From contig JADQAV010000044.1 of assembly GCA_019775845.1 (NCBI GenBank), positions 1 through 64,000 on the forward strand: DNA of 64,000 nucleotides. Reading direction: 5' to 3'. This stretch comes from Myrmaecium sp. VS I D KN 1 (taxonomy: Eukaryota > Ascomycota > Dothideomycetes > Valsariales > Valsariaceae). Below the pieces are notes generated by a model. That model searched no databases, was not told the DNA's origin, and saw nothing but the letters and a program-made list of their open reading frames with translations. The position numbers were made by a program, and so were the translations under genes. Below, piece after piece: positions 41,880 through 53,221 of this stretch (the stretch's first letter is position 1; every line of letters begins with the position of its first letter).

Positions 41880-42182
41880 CTGGAGAAACCGCTCAAGGAG
41901 GTTGCGTTTGATATGCTATTCATACCACGAGGTCCGAGGGCAGAAGATGTATTGCGCGACCGGCGACGTGCGCGCAAGGCGAGGTATCCGGGGACGGTTC
42001 CGTGAGGTACCCATCTACCGTTCTCCTCTGGTCAGATCCTCTGCAACCACCGTCCAGCGCCTCCGCGACCACGCCGCGCAGCTCGGCGGGCACGCCCTCA
42101 TTCACCTCTACCGCTCCAGCCAGCCAAGCCTTCCATCTCTCCGCTCGGGGTTTGTTGCACCGGCCGCTGGGTCGGGGGTTTG
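41880..42182 (+). pseudogene. Decayed AlkB-like 2OG-Fe(II) oxygenase domain, formerly C-terminal to the isochorismatase-fold gene
   Basis: Pieces in different plus-strand frames resemble consecutive parts of the AlkB-like domain fused to isochorismatase-fold proteins in other Pezizomycotina. One frame gives RLEKPLKEVAFDMLF, another QGEVSGDGSV, and a third VPIYRSP followed by TVQRLRDHAAQLGGHALIHLYRSS; the family has a GE(V/F)xEDGSxPVYRHP block followed by a helix and NHxLIQxYRSG. After LYRSS the family continues with the iron-binding HxD (SEHSDKTLD), which is absent here, replaced by unrelated sequence ending in a stop at 42180-42182. There are at least two frame changes and a missing active site, and I found no splice pattern that restores them. 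The similarity is from memory and short, so confidence is moderate. Confidence 0.5.
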
Positions 42183-42784
42183 AATGGAGGGGAAGGGGGA
42201 GGGGCGTGGATTCTGAACTTGAGCTGGGGGGGATTAGGGTGGGATGGAATGGAGTGGTGGGGGGTTTGAGATGCGAGGTAATGAAATGGGTATGGGGATG
42301 TGTATGGAGGACTGTGGTTTAGCATACTCATATTGCATTATGGCGGTCACGCTCTGTTTACGGATATAGATGAGATATATTCACAATTTATATCTAAAAG
42401 TATCACGCTGGCGTGCTGCACCAACGTGAAATATTATTGCCCAACTTGCATGTATGCTTACCTCTTCCTTCCGCCCCGGACTTTCCATCTTACCATGACC
42501 TTCTCAGTGCACCCCATACTTCGACCCATCCACCCTCACAGAGCATCACATCCCCCCAGACCACAGAAGAGAGAAAAAACCGATACAAGCCAACAACAAC
42601 AACAACCACAAAAGTTCACAACCTCAAATCCACCAGACCTCCTCCAAAAAGTCACCTCATCACCCGGGTAGGAAAAAAAATAGAAAATAAGGTGGGCGCC
42701 GGACCAACCTCCATCGTCAACGAATCAGAAGCACGCGCGATCGCCCGATGGGGAAATTTCCCTCCTCTACCGTTGAACGATTAG

Positions 42785-42937
42785 GAACTTTCGTGATGAA
42801 AGTTCCTCGCTGCTTGCGAAAGTTCCTCCTCGCGAAAGTTCTGCTAAAGTTCCTCCCTCCCTGCAAAAGTTCCTCCCTCCCTGCAAAAGTTCCTCGCGAA
42901 AGTTCCTCCCCCTCGCGAAAGTTCCTTGCGAAAGTTC
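42785..42937 (+). repeat. Minisatellite of GAAAGTTC units (heat-shock-element-like)
   Basis: Ten copies of (G)AAAGTTC lie in about 150 bases: one in inverse orientation (GAACTTTC, 42785-42792) and nine direct, starting at 42798, 42818, 42834, 42846, 42866, 42886, 42898, 42917 and 42930. Two neighbouring units are perfect 20-bp copies with CTCCCTCCCTGC spacers. GAAAGTTC fits the inverted pair GAAnnTTC, the minimal heat-shock element half pair. The array is about 270-425 bases upstream of the dienoyl-CoA isomerase ATG, so it may act in its promoter, but binding is unproven. Confidence 0.8.
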
Positions 42938-43209
42938 GTTCCGGGCACACCTTTTGCAACCCCCCCGTCCACACCCCCCACAAGCTCAGGTAACTACCAG
43001 CTAGTGTCGCGGGGAGTGGGGAAAGGGGAGTGGGTGGGGGAGAAGAGACGGGACCCTGTGCCGAGGCATCACGAACCCCATGTGTTCGTCCTCATACTCC
43101 TATTCAACGCCAGGAGAGAGTGAGAAGGGACATTTCTTCCTCACGTCTCTCAAACCCCTCCTCCACCTTCAACCATCCTCTCCTTCCCACCCAGCGGGAA
43201 ATTGTGACG

Positions 43210-44404
43210 ATGTCCGACAACAATAGCAGCAACAGCAGCAACAGCAGCAATCCTCTTCCTCCTCCTCCGGAGGAGCAGAAGCGAAAAGAAGCCTCCTACA
43301 CCTACAACTACTACAACATCACCTTTCCCCACCCAGGCGTCGCGCACGTCGAGATCAACCGGCCGGAGAAGTTGAACGCTTTCATCGAGCCGTATGTGCC
43401 TCCCTTTTCCTTCCCATCGGGAACCCCTCGCTAATCAACCCCCTTCAACAGGATGTGGATCAACCTCTCCCTCATCTTCGACCGACTCTCGCATGACCCG
43501 GATGTGCGCGCCGTCGTCCTGACGGGCGCGGGCGAGCGCGCGTTTAGTGCCGGGTTGGATGTGGAGGTGCGTTTGCCTTCCTTTTCCCGGGGAAGGAAAC
43601 GACAGGCTGACTTGTTTTCGTTTCTTTTATGCCGGATAGGCAGCAGCATCACATGGCGTACTTGCGCAGGACGATGGAGGTGGTGAGGATGTAGCGCGCG
43701 TTGAGTCCCCCCTTTTCTCACCTCCCTCCCTCCCACACGGCATACTGACCGTCAGAATAAGAAAGCGAACCGTTTCCGCCGCCAATGCCTCGCCTTCCAA
43801 CACTGCATCTCCTCGCTCGAACGCTGCGAGAAACGTACGTTTCCCCCCACCAAAAAACCCCATCCCCCTATCCCCCCACCCCCCATATCTAACCCCCCTC
43901 CCACCTCCAGCAACAATAACCATCCTCCACGGCACCGCCTACGGCCTCGCCCTCGACCTCGCCCTCGCCGCCGACATCCGCCACTGCACCGCCACCACCC
44001 GTCTCAGCATCAAAGAAGTCACCATCGGGCTCGCCGCCGACATCGGCACGCTCTCGCGCCTGCCCAAGGCCGTCGGCAACGCAAGTTGGATCAAAGAAGT
44101 CGCGCTGAGCGGGCGGAACTTCGACGGCGCCGAGGCCCTGCGCGTCGGGCTCGTGTCCGGTCTGCACGCGGATAAGCAGGCGGCGGTGGACGCGGGACTG
44201 GCGCTGGCGGCGCTGTTGGCGAGTCGCTCCCCCGTCGCGGTCGTGGGCACGAAGGAGCTGTTGAATTGGTCCCGCGATCGGTCGGTGGCGGATGGCTTGC
44301 GCTACACGGCGGTCTGGAATGCGGCGATGTGTCAGACGGAGGATTTGAGACGGGCGTTAAGGTCGGGGTTGCAGCGGCGGACGCCGCGGTTTGAGAAGTT
44401 GTGA
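43210..44404 (+). CDS. Delta(3,5)-delta(2,4)-dienoyl-CoA isomerase (enoyl-CoA hydratase family)
   Basis: Five exons: 43210-43391, 43452-43566, 43640-43699, 43756-43834, 43911-44404; 309 residues. Introns are 60, 73, 56 and 76 nt; the third uses a weaker donor (GTTGAG). Crotonase-fold blocks are clear: HVEINRPEKLNAF, AVVLTGAGERAFSAGLDVE, TITILHGTAYGLALDLALAA and IKEVTIGLAADIGTLSRLPK. The last carries the Glu and Asp that, with an Asp one helix earlier (AADIRHC), catalyse proton shuttling in dienoyl-CoA isomerase, so it should convert 3,5-dienoyl-CoA to 2,4-dienoyl-CoA in beta-oxidation of unsaturated fatty acids. The C-terminus is FEKL rather than a clear SKL-type peroxisome signal, and the N-terminus (MSDNNSSNSSNSSN) is not a mitochondrial presequence, so location is open. 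The poly-Ser/Asn N-terminus comes from AGC/AAC repeats. Confidence 0.93.
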
Positions 44405-44672
44405 TGGGGAGGAGATGGGGAAAAGGTCCGCTTGTTAGGCTGGCGGGGAATAGGGATAGGAGGGTACCACGGGTTATATATCAGACCCGGTGGTGTTGAA
44501 GTATATATATGTATATACTTGGCGTGGAACATGACAGCTCACAGATGGCCAATGGCGATCTATCCGGAGGGAGCGTGACAATGGTACAAGAACGGCAGTA
44601 TAATACAGCTCCCCACATTGGAGGGGCGAAAAGCGGAGCCTGAGGACAAAGAGGAGAAAAGAAAGTAGCTCC

Positions 44673-45700
44673 TTAGAACTTCTTCAAATCCGGCATAAAC
44701 CCCATCCCAGACGCCTGCTCCTTCCCCCCCGCACTACGATCACGAACATGCTGCCGCAGCATAGCCAAAATCGCACTGTCCTTCCACCGCGACGGCACCG
44801 GCCGATACGCCGGCTTAAACGTGCCGACCGTCTGCGCCCACTCGCCACGAGCCGGCGCGCGCTTCCACTCATCCTGGGCCGGGTAAGCTTTCCCCTGGGC
44901 GGTGGGGGTCGCCCCGGCGTCGGGCCCGGCGCCCTCGGCGTACTCGGCCGACGTCGGCGTGACCGGCTCCTGCGTCGCCCAGTAGTAGATGTCCCAGTCG
45001 TTCTCGTCGAGGAAGCGGTCGTACTGCTCGAGCTCGTCCCGCGTCATCCGGCCCAGGTGCGCGTCCGCGAAGGTTGACATCAGCAGCTCGCTCTCCAGCG
45101 TGCCGCGCTTGCGGCTTTGGTCTGTGTGGTTTGGCTTCTGGTTAGTCTGTGATCTGGCTCGATGTTTTTCGAGCTCAAGGAAGCGGATGGGAGGGGGATG
45201 TTGGTGGGTTGTGCATAGGGGGGGAGCGATGCATGCGGCATCAGCAACGCACATAATAACCTAGCCCTCATCGTGCTCAAGTCTTCCCCCGTGCGACGGA
45301 GAGGCTCAACCCGAAAGGATGCTCCTTCGAGCTCACCCACGCCCAATTCAGCCCCGGCCGCAGCCCCCGCTTGTTGGGTACCTCCCGTCATCCTCTCCGT
45401 GTTCTCCGGCACGCTGTCCTTGGGGACGGCATGGGGGTCGGCGGCCGACAGCAGGTCCGGCGGGGCCGACTCCTCGCCCACGCTCGGCACCTCGTTCGCG
45501 ATCGTCGAGGTGGTGTTGGTCAGGCGCGGGTTGAGCGGTCGCTCCGTCTGCTTCTGGCGGTGCTGGGCGGTGGTGTCCTGGCTCCGGTCGTTGACGTTGT
45601 CCGGGCTGTTGAAGCGAGCGGCGGTCGTGCTGAACGGACGGAGCGGGGAGCTGCGGAGGGCGCGGAAAGAGGAGCGGAGGAGAAGTCGTGAGGTCGCCAT
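44673..45700 (-). CDS. Succinate dehydrogenase assembly factor 2 (SdhAF2/Sdh5/Emi5)
   Basis: Two exons: 45253-45700 and 44673-45121; 298 residues. The 131-nt intron has GTGCGT, a GACTAAC branch site and ACACAG, joining ...[19 protein letters not shown]. The N-terminus is a mitochondrial presequence ([20 protein letters not shown]). The conserved SdhAF2 core follows the junction: [20 protein letters not shown], then [20 protein letters not shown]. This factor promotes covalent FAD attachment to Sdh1 (complex II flavoprotein) in the matrix. The [15 protein letters not shown] helix is diagnostic. Between presequence and core lies a fungal-type spacer of ~110 residues, and a ~100-residue C-terminal tail ends in GFMPDLKKF. 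The family's bacterial members (SdhE) are ~90 residues, so the rest is eukaryotic addition. Confidence 0.95.
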
Positions 45701-46266
45701 GTTGCGTCGAATCGCTCGGGCGTCCTGTGGTGCTGCGGCGGCGATGCGAAGCTGTTTGGGATGGGTGTGCAGTTCCTACGATGTCGGGGAAAAGTTGGTT
45801 GACATCATGTTCCTCGGCTGTCATTAGCGATCAGATAGCGTCCATTGGCCAGCCGAGCTCGTCGTCACCATCGAACCAAGCTGTTCTTTTTATTTAGACC
45901 ATCAAACCAATCAAGTCGCAGGTGCAGAGTAGAAATATTCTGATAATTTAGAAGAGGAAAGTCATTATCACATATATGCGGGAGTTAGCGTGGAACCACG
46001 GTGACTCCCTAAAAGCAGAGATACTCGGAACATGACCATACTCCAAGCCATATCCGTGACCTTCAAACGAGCGACTGTGCAGTAACCATGGAAGGCAGGA
46101 CAGACTGTTCGAACGCGCAGAAGCCATCCCATCCCACCAGCATATCAAAGAGCCAAAGGAACACGAATATCAAACTGAACCTAAGTAACACCGCAGATCA
46201 TCCCTCACTCACAGTCGCCCATGTTTAGGAGTGTGCCGATGCGGTGGCCTATTCCACCGGACGTGC
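45701..46266. other. Intergenic between SdhAF2 and NBR1 genes
   Basis: No gene seen. It should hold the SdhAF2 promoter and the NBR1 3' UTR. Confidence 0.5.
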
Positions 46267-49211
46267 TTACACGACATGCTCCTCGTCGCTCGCGTCGAGG
46301 ATGTCATACTCCTCGTCGGTCAAGAAGCTATCCTCGCTTGAGGCATCCATGATTTCCACGCTTTCCGCATCTTCGAAGAATTCCAAATCATCGTCAGACG
46401 TCGAAGACTCGGATGGAGGCGACTGTCCCTTAAGGGTCTCCTGAGTTGCCGCCACGGCCACTCCATGTGTACTGGATGCCGGTGACTCTTTCTCCAGGGT
46501 CGGGAAGATCATAGTACTATGTGCAAGCTCAGACCGAGTCTCCTCAGCATTCGGCATTTCGAGCGCAACACCCCTCCCATTAACGGACGCGGACGGCTGC
46601 TCTGCCGCTGCCACGGAAGGTTCGGAAGTATGTTCGGGCGCAGGAGACGGTTCCGGAGTAGGCAGCGCAACCTTATCGACGACCTCGACATGACACCACA
46701 GTCGGTGACCGAATGGTGTGCCATCGGGCGCCTTCAGACGCCAGTAAGAGATTGCGGTGCCAGTACGTCTCGGAGTCTTCAACGACACCTTAAATACAAC
46801 CTCCTCACCAACCTCGACCTTGCCAGCGATGTTGCTTTCGGTGGCTTGAGCGATGTCACCGGCGCTGAAGGGATGGCTGTCGTCCACATCGAGCATGTTA
46901 TCCCCACCCACATATTTGACGCTGCACCCAGCAGGCCAGGCATGAGGCCCTGGGTTTCTCAATGTCCAGAATTGAATGAAAGACTCATTGGCACCCATCT
47001 GGGTCCCGTCAGCCACAAGGTCGCGGATGTAGTGTGCATTGAGCAGATGAGACGCCGTCTCCTTGGGCGTCGCGACAGTGTTATCGGCCTTGGCCTGGTC
47101 AGCGTTGGGCGTGGGAAGCAGATCCTCGACCTTGACCTCTTCCTGTATCGGCTCGGCAAGGAGGTCCTTGATCTCAATCTTTTCCTTGGCAACCTTCACG
47201 GCGACTTCCTCGCAAGGCTTGACGTCCAGGATGGTTTGCACCTCAGTGGCCGCATTAACGGTAGATACGGGGACCGTCTCCGTTGATGCGGACCTGCTGG
47301 ATGGCTGGTCACCCATGGTCGCCAAAGAGACACCGTTCTTGTCTTCTCCCATCGTTGTCACACTGACATTCCTAACAGGCGTCTTGAACTTGATCAATGG
47401 ATGAGTACGGTTGTGCTTGTTTGAGGGCAATGCTTCGCAATTAGCGCAGAAGTCAGTGTCATGACAGACAGCACATTTGTAGCGAACCCCTTCAATGTAG
47501 GACTGGTTCATTCTGTCCTTGCAGAGGGGACCATCGCAGTAGATTCCGTAGTGGCGAGAAGAGTTCGCTCGAGGCTCGGGCAGTGGTTCGTAAATAGGTA
47601 CGAAGCGATGACGTGGATGGATATATTTAGCGTTCTTCATGCACTGGGAGCAATAATCCCAATCCGGACAGTTAAGACACTTATGGCGAACTCCGTAGAT
47701 AAATTTGTCACAGCCATCGCAGACAGCAGCGTGGCGGACATTACGGCCTGGCGCGCAAAGGAACTCTGCCAGAGCACCAATGGTGGCATCTTCAGTAGCC
47801 GGCTGGAACGTATGGCCAGGATGGTGACCGTGCTTGGAGCCTACATGGCAGGGAATGCAAAGATCAAAGTCGTCGCAATCCAGGCATGTGACGAACTCTC
47901 GTTCAGGCAAATCTACATAACGTCAGACACGTTTTCAGTCGAAGGGCACGAAGTGTGAGAGAACATACCCTTGATGCACGAGTTGCATGTGCGAGAAGGT
48001 TCTTCATCGCAGGGGAGCTCAGTCTCCGAGGAGGCCTTCTCATCTTCTTCGGTGAAAGCTTCAGGCGCCTCGTTTTCAGGCTCTTCGTCAAGTCTGGGTC
48101 TGGCGGCCACCTTCTCAGTCACGCTGTTGATGACTTGACCGTCCTGAACGGTGCGTTTGATCAGCCAGTGTCCGTCACCAGGGCAATGAACACCGGCATC
48201 CACGCAAGACGGGCAGAGATCATAGTCGCCGTGGTCACAAACACTGCAGTGGAAGTGGTCACCGGCGATGGGGTCATCACAAGCGTTGCAATAGACAGTC
48301 CAGGAGCAACCAGTAAGGCTCGCAGGCTCTTTGACACGGTAAGCAAGGGTCTGCTCATTCGATTTGCCATTGACGGCGGGGAAGCATCCTTCAATCATGT
48401 CAGTACGGATATTGAGCCGAGCTGCGAGGAATAGCACCTACTCAGCGATTCGATTCCCATGCCCATCTGCGTACGGGGATCAAGGAATGGTGAGGGGACG
48501 TTTGCAGGCCTCTCCGACTCGGGTCCGGACCTCATAGACTGGGCCGATGGAACATATGGAACGGGACCCGTCCCGAGAAGATTCGGGATTGTGCCAAACT
48601 GCAGCGGTGGGGTCGTCATATTCATGCTCAAGTAAGTGTAATTTGGAGGTGAACCCAAAGTAGCTGCTTGGTCTGAGGATACACAAGGTCCTACGTTATG
48701 AGCGTTCAGGCTATTGATAAAAGCGGCAGCACGCGCTGAAGGGATGAGAGGCAATGTAGACGGTTCTGGTGCCTTTGGTACGAGGTGTGAAGGGGATGAT
48801 GCTTTCTCCGATGCGAGCGTTGCTCTAAGACGAAGCTTAAGTTTAGCTTTGGCGGCTCTGAATAGAGTCTTATACACCTGAGCGTTGTTCGAATCTAGGG
48901 TGATGTAGGCGCCGGCACTGTCCGAGTAGCGCTCGAAGATGACTTCTTCATCGGATGGTATGGAAAGGAGCAGTCGTAGCTGGCGGAGGACATCTTAGTT
49001 AGTCGTGATGCTGAGACGCAGTGAGACCAGCCCTTGCCACCGTCGACGAGGACCGAGCTGATGACAAGTTTGGAGGGTGCGCTCTCACCTTGTCAGGAAG
49101 ACTGTTTGCCCCCAGCTCTCGAAGAGGGACCTTAAACTTCCTGTTGCTTCCTCGGATAGAGACCTTGATGGTGATCAAGGTGTCCAAGGTGACCGGCACC
49201 GTTGTTGCCAT
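46267..49211 (-). CDS. NBR1-type selective autophagy receptor: PB1, four ZZ fingers, NBR1 domain
   Basis: Four exons: 49089-49211, 48442-48979, 47969-48388, 46267-47912; 908 residues. Introns are 109, 53 and 56 nt. A PB1-like domain opens the protein and crosses the first junction (ITIKVSIRGSNRKFKVPL; IPSDEEVIFERYSDSAG). Four ZZ-type zinc fingers follow: CNACDDPIAGDHFHCSVC, CNSCIKDLPEREFVTCLDC, CDGCDKFIYGVRHKCLNC, and a fourth with YKCAVCHDTDFCANC. Next is the four-tryptophan NBR1 domain (FIQFWTLRNPGPHAWPAGC; AISYWRLKAPDGTPFGHRLW). The acidic C-terminus contains EEYDILDASDEE, a candidate Atg8-interacting motif (Tyr896, Leu899). This is the fungal NBR1 plan: a cargo receptor linking ubiquitinated or other cargo, peroxisomes or vacuolar hydrolases to Atg8 membranes. 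No UBA domain is seen, as expected for fungal forms. Confidence 0.94.
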
Positions 49212-51047
49212 CTCGATACGGAGTCTGGTGGTCTTACGGTGTGACGTAGGCCTGATAAGGGGCGGCCGTCACGTTCGACTGATCAGTTTCGATAACCGAG
49301 AGACAGAACAAAGATGGAGCGGCTTTGCGGCGATGAGCTTGTCATGAAAAGCTCCAAGGCAGATGGCAGAGAGAAGGGAGGTCAAGAAGAGGAGAGAGGT
49401 TGGAGCCTGGAGCACAGGAGGGAGATGGAACAGCTCGGCAGCACCAGAAACCCCGTCGCCAGTCAGCTACCACTTGTACTATGCCTTGTTGATCGATTAC
49501 GTGCACGGCGGATGGTGGCGGCATCACGGGAAGTCAGGATCCCAGCAGATAGCAAGATCCTATTAGCGGCAAGCCTAGCATGCTGGACAGTCCATGTCCC
49601 TCGCCGAGCACATACAGCAAAGAAGTAGGTACCACCACGCAATACCAGGCCTACACGGTACCTACACGACTCCGGAGAAACTGCTGTGGACCTCGGGCCA
49701 ACAGCCCAAAGAGTGGAGAACCTGAATGCGAGCCACGATCACGTGCGAGCGCCAGGCAGCTGAAAGCTCGGCCATCCGCTAGCTTACTAACCTTATCAAA
49801 CTCGCTCCGTGATGAGTCCGTGGTTATGTTCTCCACTTCGCCGTCCGGGCAGTGGACCTCGTTGCGAGGCTGAGTGGCGGTGTCTGGAGTGGGTTGTCAA
49901 CTGAACACCTGTGAAGGCGGACACTTCTTCCCCTCTTCTCGGAGTGTTTGCTGTTGCCGGTATCCTCACGCACCACACAACAGGCTGCATTACATGGGAG
50001 TTTCTCTGCGTCGCACGAGATGCCTTGTTGATCGGGTCAGCGAAGCTTCGGGTGGTGCAACGCAGACTTGATTGGTCTTTGTACTCGCGAATGAAGCACA
50101 ACAGAGTGAGATGGGAAACATGGTGAAAGATGCCCGGCCTCTTGGTTGGGCAGCGCCTTGCTTGGCTCAACCATCTGGCCAACACTGCCTTTAAAGCAGT
50201 TCACTGTTTCGGCTTTTAAGTGCCGTTACGGACCGACAAAGGGGTCCTCAGTCTGTGTACGGGGTTAGTTGATGGGTGGAATGTACTGTATGGAGAACAG
50301 GTGTGTCTGTGGGCGTCTGCGGACGTGCGGCAGACGAAGGGTATATTTGGCCACTCTAGGCTGTACATTCTGAATAGAATCAACCTTGACCGAAAAGCCG
50401 TCCTGTACGCTTCACTTTCTTGAGGACATTAGTTATATACGGTATCATGTCTTGTCAGTTTCGCGCCAAATCAATACTGCATAGTAGACAGATACTGTAG
50501 GGTTTTGTAGGAGCGAGAAGTAAACCGTTACGCTGGCCGAGAAAGGCAAATACAGTACGCTTTGCGCAATTCCAACGATTAATACCCCGTCTATATCATC
50601 TGGGACCGGCAATTTTAGATCTTTCAGCATGCCTATTGCCCTCAGATCCGGTGACGATGAATCCCTAATACTCCCTCCTCACAACAGAAATCTTCTGTAG
50701 TATGTAAGTAGTATCCGCACTCCTACGAGTGCGACGACGGTCACTATCGTCTATCGATTAATCTGATAAGAGTTCCCTCGCCGCGACTTCTCCGGGTTCT
50801 GGGCTGAACCCTTGGCCACTTGCGGCTCTTAGCGCCTTTTGATAAGGTCGCCCCCGAGAAAAGTTTCCTTTTCACCTGTCCCCTTCTTCTCCGCGCATAA
50901 TTTGGTCCTGCAACACCTTCCTGGTATCACCAGGCATTCATTCATCTTCTGGAATTCAGTTCGGGACTTCCATTCCGCATTCTCCAACTGATTGCCATCA
51001 TTTTCCTGCATCTTCACTTCTGAAGCTGCATCCTCATTCAGTCAACC
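49212..51047. other. Divergent intergenic region between NBR1 and the DEAD-box helicase gene
   Basis: No gene seen in about 1.8 kb. Small frames are not protein-like; both promoters should be here. Confidence 0.5.
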
Positions 51048-53221
51048 ATGCTTGCAGCCCTCCGGAGATGCTCTGCATCTCTTCCACGTACTGTCTCGTC
51101 AGTGGCAGTACACTCGAGAGTTCTTCGCGCCGGTACATCATCGACTCCCCTCGGCGCGATCCGGATATGTGTTGCACGACCGCCCGGCGTCGTCGCTGCG
51201 TTTCATCAGGCTGCTCAGTGGCGAAACCAAGCTGCTGCAGCCACCGAGGCAGATGTCGGATTAGAAGACGCATCGCAGGAGGTCACTAAGTTTGCCGACC
51301 TAGAGGCTCGTGGCCTCATCGATCCCACCATTATCAGGACGATCACGCGCGATATGGGCTTTGAGACGATGACGCCTGTGCAGGCCGCATCGATCAACTC
51401 GGCTCTTGCGGGAACAGACATGTAAGTGCATTTGTCGAGTGTGGGCTCCTTTGGCGGAACTAATCAGCCCTTAGGATTGCGCAAGCCAAGACAGGTACCG
51501 GAAAAACCATGGGTTTCCTCCTTCCTGTCGTCCAAAATGTCATACAGAAGGATCCTCGTCTTGCTCGGGGTGGCAGGGTCCGGGCGAACGCCTCGGACAT
51601 TCGGGCGATCATCATCTCCCCCACGCGCGAGTTGGCTGAGCAGATCGCTGCTGAGGCATCGAGGCTGACAAGGAACACAAGCATCATCGTTCAGACTGCT
51701 GTAGGCGGAACCAGAAAGAGGGAGCACCTCGAGCGGATAAGGAGAAATGGCTGCCATATCCTTGTGGGTACGCCCGGACGACTGGCAGACATCTTCAACG
51801 ATCCATACTCTGGCGTCTCAGCTCCCAAGATTGATACTTTGGTCTATGACGAGGCCGATCGTCTGCTCGACCAGGGCTTCCAGGATGAATTGGAGAAAAT
51901 CCAGTCGGCCTTGCCCCCTATTAAGGAGCGCCCCCGCCAGACTCTTATGTTCTCTGCGACCGTGCCTCGCGAAGTTGTTTCCCTGGTTCGTCAAACTCTC
52001 CGGCCTGGCTTTCAGTTTGTGAAAACCATCCGGGATGACGAGGAGCCCACGCATCACCGAGTCCCTCAGAAGGTGATCAATGTTCCTGGATTCGAAAATA
52101 TGCTGCCTACTGTTCTGGAACTCGCGCAGCGCGAGATCAGAAAGGCAGAGCAGGATGGTACTCGGCCGTTCAAAGCGATTGTTTTCTTCAACTCTACTGC
52201 CGAGGTCAAGCTGTGGTACGATATCATTGACGGCATGGAGTCCAGCGGGGGCTTCCGCCGAGGCCAAGGCTCACATCCACTTTACCCGGCACACGTCCTC
52301 CAGATCCACTCCAGGCTGACGCAGGCTCAGCGCACAAGGTCTTCTGAGTCCTTCCGCCGCGCAAAGTCTGCGATCCTGCTCTCTTCCGACGTTGCCGCTC
52401 GCGGCATGGATTTCCCCAACGTCACTCACGTCATCCAAGTTGGTCTACCGCGAGATGATGATACTTACATCCATCGTCTCGGTCGAACTGCTCGTGCTGG
52501 TAAAGAGGGTGAGGGTTGGTTACTGATCACCGAGCTTGAGGCACCTGTGTTTCACTCAAGGTTCCGTCACATTCCTTTGGTCCCGGCTCACGATGAACTT
52601 GAGTCCGCCCGGATCGACATGTCCAAGGAGGCTAACGTGCCTGAGAGCGTTGCCACCCTGCTGAACCAGGTTGGGTCTTCTATGAAGAAGATACCCCCTT
52701 CAGACCTCAGCGACACGTACAAATCCTACTTTGGTGGCTATGACCACATCAAAGACAAGCAGGGGCTAGTCGAGGCTATGAACAACCTCGCCAAGTATGG
52801 CTGGGGCATGCCTCAACCTCCGCCTCTCTCCGCAGCCCTGGTTCAGCGACTTGGACTGAACAGACTGCGTAATCTCCAAGTCCGTTCGGGCCGTCCCCAG
52901 GGTGGTTTCAACAGCGACAGGCGTGGCTCTGACCGTTACGGAGGAGGATATACCGATCGCCGTGGCGGTAGCAGCTTCGGTGATCGTAGCGGCGGCCGTG
53001 ACTTTGCTGATCGCCGGGGTGGACGTAGCTTTGATGATCGTCAGGGCGGTCGTGGCTTCGATAATCGCCAAGGCGGTCGTGGCTTCGATAACCGTCAGGG
53101 CGTCCGTGGCTTCAACGATCGGAGAGATGGACGTGGTTTCAATGATCGTGGTCGCAGCTCGTTCGGAAGGGACTTTGAATCAAAGCCCCGAAGAGATTAC
53201 AATGCCTTCGGGTCCGAATAA
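51048..53221 (+). CDS. Mitochondrial DEAD-box RNA helicase, Mss116-like
   Basis: Two exons: 51048-51421 and 51475-53221; 706 residues. The 53-nt intron (GTAAGT...CTAATC...TTAG) splits the codon before IAQAKTGTGKT. The N-terminus is a mitochondrial presequence (MLAALRRCSASLPRTVSSVA). Helicase motifs appear in order: Q motif (FETMTPVQ), motif I AKTGTGKT, Ia SPTRELAEQ, Ib TPGR, II DEAD (VYDEADRLL), III SAT, IV VFFNS, V DVAARGMDFP and VI HRLGRTARAG. The region after motif VI (FRHIPLV to YGWGMPQPP) matches the Mss116/Cyt-19 C-terminal extension that helps unwind and chaperone group I and II introns. The tail is built of 9-residue Arg/Gly/Phe repeats (see next entry), a basic RNA-binding tail. Confidence 0.93.
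52964..53152 (+). repeat. Seven 27-bp repeats coding for a GGRGFDNRQ-like tail
   Basis: Seven tandem 27-bp units inside the helicase gene encode 9-residue repeats with consensus GGRGF(D/N)(D/N)R(Q/G). The two central copies (from about 53045 to 53098) are nearly identical in DNA, so the array appears to expand and contract. Arg-Gly-rich tails bind RNA non-specifically. Confidence 0.85.

Larger units (their letters stand above)
41577..43209. other. Interval between the isochorismatase-fold gene and the dienoyl-CoA isomerase gene
   Basis: Contains the AlkB-like remnant (about 41880-42180), an AT-richer stretch (about 42300-42480), the GAAAGTTC minisatellite (42785-42937) and the promoter of the dienoyl-CoA isomerase gene. 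Confidence 0.6.
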
